A stretch of 5,863 nt of DNA from Acetobacteraceae bacterium (GTDB lineage Bacteria > Pseudomonadota > Alphaproteobacteria > Acetobacterales > Acetobacteraceae), in assembly GCA_020853405.1 (NCBI GenBank), contig JADYYZ010000122.1, forward strand, positions 1 through 5,863, given 5' to 3'. The position numbers were made by a program, and so were the translations under genes. The notes under the pieces were generated by a model. That model was not told the DNA's origin. It was given only the letters and a program-made list of their open reading frames with translations, and ran no database searches. Shown piece after piece: positions 1 to 4,640 of the stretch (position 1 is the first letter of the stretch; the number at the start of each line of letters is the position of its first letter).

Positions 1-259
1 AGCCATGCTCGCAGCCGCGATAGGGGTTGATGGCGCGGTCGAAGCCGATGTCGGGCGACTGGTTCCAGGCGATGATGCTGCGGCTGGCATCGCGCATCAG
101 CGTGGTGGCGGGCGGCGGCGCCGCCTCATCGTCGTGCGGGTCCCAGCCATCGTCGAAGGCAGAACGGGTGGCCGCCTCGAACCGGCCGCCGGGATTGGAG
201 AGCGCGCCGCGGCCCTTGCGGGGGGTGGGTGGTGCTGGCAGTGACAGTCCGTCGGGCAT
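1..259 (-). CDS. PA0069-family radical SAM protein, N-terminal part (cut by left edge)
   Basis: Only the first 86 codons are in the window; the rest continues past base 1. The ATG is at 259-257. The translation opens with a basic GRGALSNPGGRFE stretch (about residues 16-28). It then shows an acidic, Pro/Ala-rich linker, the segment TTLMRDASRSIIAWNQSPDI (52-71) and FDRAINPYRGCEHG at the edge. This arrangement is what I know from the PA0069/SplB-like radical SAM family (COG1533). Cys83 would be the first cysteine of the CxxxCxxC motif that holds the SAM-cleaving 4Fe-4S cluster; the other two cysteines lie outside the window. The family's substrate is not established: it is called spore-photolyase-like by sequence, but a DNA-repair role should not be assumed. 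It is divergent from the glycosyltransferase gene. There is no clear Shine-Dalgarno sequence; one arm of an inverted repeat abuts the start codon. Family assignment is confident, function is not. Confidence 0.88.
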   Translation of the reverse strand, partial: MPDGLSLPAPPTPRKGRGALSNPGGRFEAATRSAFDDGWDPHDDEAAPPPATTLMRDASRSIIAWNQSPDIGFDRAINPYRGCEHG

Positions 260-296
260 GCGTGAAACTCGCCGGATGATCCCGTTTTGTTCACGC
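260..296. repeat. 7-base inverted repeat in divergent intergenic region
   Basis: GCGTGAA (260-266) and TTCACGC (290-296) are perfect reverse complements separated by 23 bases, with arm centres 30 bases apart. The left arm directly abuts the start codon of the minus-strand radical SAM gene. The right arm lies about 20 bases before the preferred ATG of the glycosyltransferase. Position and symmetry suit a binding site for a dimeric regulator acting on one or both divergent genes. A 7-base match over this distance can also arise by chance, so regulation is inference only. Confidence 0.3.
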
Positions 297-316
297 CTAT
301 CCTTGCGCAATGTGCC

Positions 317-1075
317 ATGGCAGGTCAAGAACGAAAACAGAACATCCACCGGCAAGCCGGGCCACCGCCCGACGATCGCCAGCGCGCCGGAAAGGGTGAC
401 CTGGCGGCGGGCCCGCGCCTCTCCGTCGTCATCCCCACCCTGAACGCGGCAGCGAGCCTGCCGGCGACGCTCGGCCCGCTTGCCGGGGTGGGCGAGCTGG
501 TGGTGGCCGACGGTGCCAGCAGCGATTCCACCCGGACGCTCGCCGCTTCCGCCGGCGCACGGGTGATCGGCGCACCGCGCGGGCGCGGCCAGCAGCTGCG
601 CGCGGGCGCGGCCGCCGCGCATGGGGCGTGGCTGCTGTTCCTGCACGCGGATACGCGGCTCGACGGCGCCGCGCTCTCGGCGCTGCGGCGCCACATCGAC
701 GATCCCGGCAACCGCATGCGCGCCGCCTATTTCCGCTTCGCGCTCGATGATCCCTCGCGCGCGGCCCGGCGGCTGGAACGGCTGGTCGCGTTGCGCTGCC
801 GCACGCTCGCGCTTCCCTATGGCGACCAGGGCCTGCTGGTGTCGCGCGGGCTGTATGACGCGGTCGGCGGCTACGCGCCGATACCGCTGATGGAGGATGT
901 CGACCTGGTGCGCCGCATCGGCCGCTCCCGGCTGGTCGGGCTGCAGGCAGCGGTCGTCACCAGCGCGGAGCGGTACCGGCATCGCGGCTATCTTCGCCGC
1001 GGTGCCCGCAACCTGTGCATCCTGGGCCTGTGGTTCGCCGGCGTGCCGCCGCGCCTGCTCGCGCGCTTCTACTGA
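317..1075 (+). CDS. Family-2 glycosyltransferase, TIGR04283 type (rSAM/selenodomain-associated transferase 2)
   Basis: The 252-residue protein has a GT-A fold signature. RLSVVIPTLNAA (34-45) is the nucleotide-binding first strand, followed by VVADGASSDST (62-72). LLFLHADT (106-113) holds the DxD-like metal/sugar-nucleotide site. YGDQG (168-172) and LMEDVDLVRR (191-200), with the acidic ED pair, are typical of TIGR04283 proteins. These are annotated as transferases associated with radical SAM/selenodomain proteins, sometimes with arsenosugar synthesis. Acceptor and donor cannot be read from sequence. No arsenosugar partner gene is visible here; the neighbouring radical SAM protein is of another family. 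There is no signal peptide. A hydrophobic stretch near the C-terminus (NLCILGLWFAGVP) may touch the membrane. The start is uncertain: ATG 317 has no Shine-Dalgarno sequence. The only other in-frame start before the conserved core is TTG at 287, and no ATG, GTG or TTG lies between 317 and the core. The gene converges on moaB. Confidence 0.87.
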   Translation: MAGQERKQNIHRQAGPPPDDRQRAGKGDLAAGPRLSVVIPTLNAAASLPATLGPLAGVGELVVADGASSDSTRTLAASAGARVIGAPRGRGQQLRAGAAAAHGAWLLFLHADTRLDGAALSALRRHIDDPGNRMRAAYFRFALDDPSRAARRLERLVALRCRTLALPYGDQGLLVSRGLYDAVGGYAPIPLMEDVDLVRRIGRSRLVGLQAAVVTSAERYRHRGYLRRGARNLCILGLWFAGVPPRLLARFY

Positions 1076-1078
1076 GCG

Positions 1079-1642
1079 TCAGCCTGCCGCGCGCAGATGT
1101 TCCCGGAGCCGCGGCATCAGCTCGACCAGGTTGCAGGGGCGGTGGCGGTTGTCGAGCTGGGTTGCCAGGATGTCGTCCCACGCATCCGCGACCGCACCGG
1201 TCGATCCCGGCAGCGCGAACAGATAGGTGCCGCCGGCGACACCGCCGATCGCCCGCGACTGCATCGTCGAGGATCCGATTTTCGCATACGAAAGCATGCG
1301 GAACAGTTCCCCGAAGCCGGAAATCTCCTTGTCGAGCACGCGCGCGAACGCCTCGGGCGTGACGTCGCGGCCGGTGATGCCGGTGCCGCCGGTGCTGATC
1401 ACGCAGTCCACCCCGGCATCGGCGATCCAGGCACGCAGGATAGTCTCGATCGCATCGGCATCGTCGCGGCATAGCCTGCGGTCGGCCACGACATGCCCGG
1501 CAGCGTTGATGCGCGCGAGAAGGGTCTCGCCGGAAGTGTCGTCGGCGAGGCCGCGCGTGTCGGAAACGCTCAGCACCGCGATGCGCACGGCGAGGAAAGG
1601 GCGCGTACGGTCGATGCGGCTGGCGGATGCCGGCGCTGCCAT
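1079..1642 (-). CDS. moaB: MoaB/MogA-family molybdenum cofactor biosynthesis protein
   Basis: The 187-residue protein fits the single-domain MoaB family. After a short variable N-terminus it reads VRIAVLSVSDTRG (19-31) and DDTSGETL (34-41). The molybdopterin-binding loop STGGTGITGRDVTPEA follows at 83-98, then GFGELFRMLSY (109-119), AGGTYLFALPGSTGAV (136-151) and a C-terminal CNLVELMPRL. The family binds molybdopterin. MogA and some MoaB proteins adenylylate it before molybdenum insertion, while the role of E. coli MoaB is less clear. The soluble cytoplasmic location is inferred. TGG-TG and the downstream Asp93 are intact, so the protein looks functional. The start ATG (1642-1640) lies 16 bases after the transglycosylase stop, which implies co-transcription. 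No good Shine-Dalgarno sequence is visible, so translation may depend on coupling. No other molybdenum cofactor gene is in the window. The MoaB rather than MogA label follows the wording of the motifs and is less certain than the superfamily. Confidence 0.9.
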   Translation of the reverse strand: MAAPASASRIDRTRPFLAVRIAVLSVSDTRGLADDTSGETLLARINAAGHVVADRRLCRDDADAIETILRAWIADAGVDCVISTGGTGITGRDVTPEAFARVLDKEISGFGELFRMLSYAKIGSSTMQSRAIGGVAGGTYLFALPGSTGAVADAWDDILATQLDNRHRPCNLVELMPRLREHLRAAG

Positions 1643-1658
1643 CGGGCGACGGCCAGTA

Positions 1659-3488
1659 CTAGTTGCGCGCGCGCGGCGGCATTTCGGCAAGGTCGGCGCC
1701 GGGGCGCCGCGCGGTTGCCTGGCGGCCGGGTTCGTAGGCGGCATAGGAAGGCCAGTGGCCCGAGGCGAGCGCATCGAGCGAGGGGCTGCCGCGGCCGAGC
1801 CGCGAGGCATAGATCCAGGCCAGCGCCAGCACGCGCTGCACATGCGCGCGGGTTTCCGGATTCGGGATCGCTTCCATGAACAGCAGCGGGTCGTCGCGGT
1901 GATTGACCGAGGGCAGCCAGCGGGCAAGCGAGCCGGGCCCGGCGTTGTAGGCGGCAAGCGTCAGCACCAGACTGCCGCCGGTCGAGTCGTGGCGCGCCAG
2001 GTACGACAGGTACTGCTGGCCGACATCGAGGCTCACCGCCGGGTCGTGCAGCAGGTGCCGGTCGCGCCCGGCGAGCGAGGGCTTGCCGGTGACGTAGGCG
2101 GCGGTGCGCGGCATGATCTGCATCGGCCCGCGCGCGCCGGCGGGGCTGACCGCCGAGGGACGGAAATTGCTCTCGACGCGGGCCAGCGCCAGCAGCAGCG
2201 CCGGTTCGGTGGTGAAGCCCCCGGCCGGCCGCCAGTCGGGCATCGCAAAGCGGGCATAGTCGCGCGGCTGGCCGTCGGCCGCGCTCGCCGCGGCGGCGAA
2301 GCGGCCGGCGAGTTCGGGCAGTCGCGCCTCGTTCGCCACCACCATCAGCGCGCGTGCCAGTGCCGGATTGTCCTGCGCGCGGGGTGCGAGCAGCCGCATC
2401 TCGGCCGCCGCCCGATCCTTCTGGCCGACCTGGAGCAGCGCGAGCGCACGGATGCCGTTGCCGGTCTCCGCCAGCAGCGCGGCATCGGCCTGGCCCAGCC
2501 GGTCGCGCTCCCAGGCGAAGCCGGGAGAGAGCCCAAGCACCCGGCGCGCCATCAGGCCGTAGAAACTGCGCGGGCTTTGCGCGGCCTCGGCGAGCCACGG
2601 CGCGTAGTGCTGCGGCCGGCGCGCACGCAGTGCCGCGCGCGCCGCCCAGAAGGCTGCGGCGGCCTTCTGCGCCGCCTGCGCACCCGGGGCGGCGTGGGCG
2701 CGCACGAACAGCGCCATCGCCTCGGCCGGGCGGTCGAGGCGGAAGGCAGCAAGCCCGCCCGCGAAACCAGGCAGGAAGTGCTGCGGCCCCGATTCGCGCG
2801 CGATGGTCAGGGCCTCGGCGTCGCGGTTCAGCAGGAACAGCGCGTGCGCGACCTCGCCGCGCAGCATCGCGGCGGTCTCGGCGTCGGGCCGGGCAGCGGT
2901 GATCGCGGCCAGCGCCCCGCGCGCGTCGCCGGCGCGGGCACGGTCGCGCACGGTGCGCTCGAGCCCATTGCGCGCCGCCGCCTGCAGCGCCTCGTCGACG
3001 GGGGTCGCTGCCTCGGCATCGATCGCCGCCGGCAGCTCGGCCGGCGTCGTCGGCGCGGGTGGCGCGGCCTGGCCGCGCGGCAGGCGCGCCACCAGCAGCG
3101 CATGGATGCGCACCGCGTCGGGGTGATCGGCGTAACGGGAGAACCAGGCGGCCAGCTCCTCGGCGCTGGCGCGGGTGCGCGGGCTCAGCAGCCGGTCCGC
3201 CTCGACATGGCCGAGCAGCAGCGGGTCGGCGAGGTTGCGCAGCTCGCGCTCGGCCGCGGCGAAGTCGCCGCGGTCCTGGGCATCGAAGATGCGCCGATAG
3301 CGCGCGGCATCGACCCCGGCGAGCGGCCGCGGCAGCGCATTCGCCGGCGCCCGCGGTGCGGCTGCCAGTTCGAGCGTTTCCAGGCCCTGGGCCGCCGCCG
3401 GTTGGCTTCCGGAGCTCGCCCAGAGAGCTGCGCCGCAAATCAGTCCGGCCGGCAGCCCTCGGGCCAGAGTGGTCCCGATCGCTCGCAT
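1659..3488 (-). CDS. Slt70-like lytic murein transglycosylase, exported
   Basis: The 609-residue protein cleaves the MurNAc-GlcNAc bond of peptidoglycan with 1,6-anhydro-MurNAc formation, judged by its C-terminal SLT (GH23) domain. An N-terminal signal peptide is visible: a basic MRAIGTTLAR start, a hydrophobic stretch at 11-25 and a likely AAA|Q cleavage after residue 33. Residues of about 60-400 are Ala-rich helical repeats like the superhelical U/L domains of Slt70. The catalytic domain follows from about 425. Glu439 in ARVESNF is the expected catalytic acid, then GPMQIMP (454-460), AAYNAGPG around Tyr514/Asn515, and IPNPETRAHV with Glu545. All family motifs are intact, and length is close to E. 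coli Slt70. The location is periplasmic. The ATG (3488-3486) gives a proper signal peptide; only a weak AAGG lies 12 bases upstream. moaB follows after 16 bases. The 180-base leader in front suggests its own promoter. A slt symbol would be reasonable, but orthology to E. coli slt is not shown. Confidence 0.93.
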   Translation of the reverse strand: MRAIGTTLARGLPAGLICGAALWASSGSQPAAAQGLETLELAAAPRAPANALPRPLAGVDAARYRRIFDAQDRGDFAAAERELRNLADPLLLGHVEADRLLSPRTRASAEELAAWFSRYADHPDAVRIHALLVARLPRGQAAPPAPTTPAELPAAIDAEAATPVDEALQAAARNGLERTVRDRARAGDARGALAAITAARPDAETAAMLRGEVAHALFLLNRDAEALTIARESGPQHFLPGFAGGLAAFRLDRPAEAMALFVRAHAAPGAQAAQKAAAAFWAARAALRARRPQHYAPWLAEAAQSPRSFYGLMARRVLGLSPGFAWERDRLGQADAALLAETGNGIRALALLQVGQKDRAAAEMRLLAPRAQDNPALARALMVVANEARLPELAGRFAAAASAADGQPRDYARFAMPDWRPAGGFTTEPALLLALARVESNFRPSAVSPAGARGPMQIMPRTAAYVTGKPSLAGRDRHLLHDPAVSLDVGQQYLSYLARHDSTGGSLVLTLAAYNAGPGSLARWLPSVNHRDDPLLFMEAIPNPETRAHVQRVLALAWIYASRLGRGSPSLDALASGHWPSYAAYEPGRQATARRPGADLAEMPPRARN

Positions 3489-3513
3489 GACCCGCCCGCC
3501 TTAACCAGCAATG

Positions 3514-3556
3514 CCTGAGACGACAATGGGTTTTCCCGAGACGATTCGCTGGTTTT
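3514..3556. repeat. Imperfect 21/22-base tandem repeat in leader of the transglycosylase gene
   Basis: Two adjoining copies are seen, at 3514-3534 and 3535-3556. Each begins CCYGAGACGA and ends GGTTTT; the middle 5-6 bases differ and one base is inserted in the second copy. The identical GAGACGA cores (3517-3523 and 3538-3544) are exactly 21 bases apart, two helical turns. On the minus strand the order is AAAACC, variable middle, TCGTCTCRGG, twice. The array ends 26 bases before the start codon of the lytic transglycosylase gene, so it sits in its promoter or untranslated leader. A direct-repeat operator is one reading; a chance local duplication is another. Confidence 0.5.
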
Positions 3557-3624
3557 GAGATAGAGCCTAAGTCTGTCAGGCGTTTGGCCCAGAAAGCTGC
3601 GGTCCGGTTTTCTTGCCTGCCGCA

Positions 3625-3640
3625 ATATCGTCACAGATAT
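3625..3640. promoter_or_regulatory. 16-base dyad, possible operator upstream of the transglycosylase gene
   Basis: ATATC (3625-3629) and GATAT (3636-3640) form a perfect dyad around the six bases GTCACA. The element is AT-rich inside a GC-rich region. It lies 137 bases before the transglycosylase start codon and about 30 bases past the uracil-DNA glycosylase stop. Half-site TCACA resembles one arm of a CRP/FNR-type site, but the matching TGTGA arm on the same strand at the right spacing is absent. It is recorded as a candidate only. Confidence 0.25.
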
Positions 3641-3668
3641 GGCACGGTTGTAGGAAACCACCGGGCGA

Positions 3669-4490
3669 TCAGCCACTTGCCGTTATCGCCCCTGGCACGA
3701 TTCCGGCCCGTTCGATCGTTTGCCGCAACGACAACACGTCGGCCCAGGCGTCGCGTTTCGCGCCCGGGTTCCGCAAAAGATAGGCAGGATGCAGCATCGG
3801 AAGCGCCGGCACCGGTGCGCGAAGCCCGGGCACCGGCAGCTCGTACCACCTGCCGCGCAGGCGCAGGATGCCTTCCGCCCGCCCGGTCAGCGCTTTGGCC
3901 GCGACCCCGCCCGCCAGCACCAGGAGCCGCGGCCCCGCCAGCGCGATGTGGCGCAGGCAGAACGGCAGTGACAGCGCCAGTTCCTCGTCGGTCGGGTTGC
4001 GGTTGCCGGGCGGCCGCCAGGTGACGATGTTGGTGATGTAGAGCGGGATCTGGCCGGCATCCGGCGCGCGCGACAGCCCGATCGAGGCGAGCATGCGATC
4101 GAGCAGCTGGCCCGACCGGCCGACGAAGGGCTTGCCCTGCGCATCCTCCTCGGCCCCCGGTGCCTCGCCGACCAGCATCACCGGCGCGCCGGCGACGCCG
4201 TCGGCGAACACCAGCCGGGTTGCGGTTTCGCGGATCACCAGCCCGTCGAACGCCCTGATCGCCTCGGCCAGTTCGGCGAGGTTTGCGGCGGCCTCGGCTG
4301 CGGCGCGCGCGCGCGAGGCGGCGGGCGGTTCGCGCCGTGCCGGTGCCGCCGCGGCGGGCGCCCGTTGCTGTGCCGGCGCCGCTACCGGCGGGGAAACGGG
4401 CGCCGCGCGCGTGCGCTCGAGCGGTGCCTCGGAGACCGCCTCGTCGGCGCCCATCGCCAGCTGCCAGGCCAGCGCGGTCGCCCAATCCAT
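3669..4490 (-). CDS. Uracil-DNA glycosylase, family-4-like, lacking Fe-S cysteines
   Basis: The predicted role is removal of uracil from DNA to start base-excision repair. In the 273-residue reading, motif 1 GEAPGAEED is at 108-116, followed by GKPFVGRSGQLLDRML (119-134). YITNIVTWRPPGNRNPT is at 151-167 and the HPAYLLRNP motif at 234-242. These are the catalytic and DNA-intercalating motifs of family 4 enzymes. Residues of about 28-68 are an Ala/Pro/Arg-rich linker between a short N-terminal segment (ALAWQLAMGADEAV) and the catalytic domain, as in alphaproteobacterial relatives I remember. The protein has one cysteine only (Cys178). The positions that normally bind the 4Fe-4S cluster are Trp158, Ser174 and non-cysteine residues around 81-90, so no cluster is expected. 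The start is uncertain: ATGs at 4490, 4505 and 4556 are in frame and none has a well-spaced Shine-Dalgarno sequence. I chose 4490 because the family-like N-terminal segment begins just after it. The gene is divergent from ETF-QO. Confidence 0.88.
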   Translation of the reverse strand: MDWATALAWQLAMGADEAVSEAPLERTRAAPVSPPVAAPAQQRAPAAAAPARREPPAASRARAAAEAAANLAELAEAIRAFDGLVIRETATRLVFADGVAGAPVMLVGEAPGAEEDAQGKPFVGRSGQLLDRMLASIGLSRAPDAGQIPLYITNIVTWRPPGNRNPTDEELALSLPFCLRHIALAGPRLLVLAGGVAAKALTGRAEGILRLRGRWYELPVPGLRAPVPALPMLHPAYLLRNPGAKRDAWADVLSLRQTIERAGIVPGAITASG

Positions 4491-4509
4491 CGCATCGCGT
4501 ACCATCCGG

Positions 4510-4521
4510 GTGGCGTGCCAC
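4510..4521. repeat. Short palindrome GTGGC-GT-GCCAC in divergent region
   Basis: A perfect 5-2-5 inverted repeat lies between the likely uracil-DNA glycosylase start and the ETF-QO start. It would fall inside the glycosylase coding sequence if that gene began at 4556. Such short GC palindromes are common in GC-rich DNA, so it carries little weight alone. Confidence 0.2.
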
Positions 4522-4598
4522 GGCAGGGTGGCGGCCCGCAAGCGTGCCCGGCCCATCTCCGCCGATCTGCCTTCACGGTGCCGCCGGCGGCCGCGCAA

Positions 4599-4607
4599 TG
4601 CTATCTG
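4599..4607 (+). promoter_or_regulatory. Possible extended -10 element for ETF-QO
   Basis: TGC followed by TATCTG matches an extended -10 box (TGnTATnnT-like) and is one of few AT-rich spots in the 150-base divergent region. Transcription would begin near 4614, about 27 bases before the ATG, which leaves room for the ribosome binding site. No good -35 box is seen 16-18 bases upstream, so this is a weak call. Confidence 0.25.
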
Positions 4608-4630
4608 TGCGGGGCGACCGCCGGAGGGAC

Positions 4631-4634
4631 AGGA
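4631..4634 (+). promoter_or_regulatory. Shine-Dalgarno sequence of ETF-QO
   Basis: AGGA lies six bases before the ATG at 4641, with a further GGAGGG at 4623-4628. The spacing supports 4641 as the start over the in-frame ATG at 4656. This is the only gene in the window with a clearly placed ribosome binding site. Confidence 0.6.
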
Positions 4635-4640
4635 AAAGCG

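Noticed and set aside
1643..1957. 5' extension of the moaB frame into the transglycosylase gene (292-residue reading).
   Set aside because: The extra N-terminal residues have no MoaB similarity and overlap the conserved C-terminal part of the transglycosylase in another frame. The ATG at 1642 gives the normal MoaB length.
1570..3438. Second long minus-strand frame (622 codons) overlapping the transglycosylase gene.
   Set aside because: It is the shifted frame of the same gene. The product is low-complexity Arg/Ala/Pro, with no signal peptide or recognisable domain.
1227..3518. Very long plus-strand open frame (763 codons) opposite moaB and the transglycosylase gene.
   Set aside because: Antisense open frames of this size are expected in GC-rich coding DNA. 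Its translation is Arg/Gly/Ala-rich with no family motif, while the minus strand encodes two complete, motif-bearing proteins.
3577..3619. Possible hairpins CAGGC/GCCTG and AGAAA/TTTCT after the uracil-DNA glycosylase gene as a terminator or leader structure.
   Set aside because: Stems are five bases with large loops and no T-run follows on the relevant strand, so there is no real support for a terminator.
3440..3676. 78-codon minus-strand frame covering the intergenic region 3489-3668.
   Set aside because: It starts inside the uracil-DNA glycosylase stop region and ends inside the transglycosylase signal-peptide region. It has no ribosome binding site or family motif, and its composition is that of an intergenic stretch.
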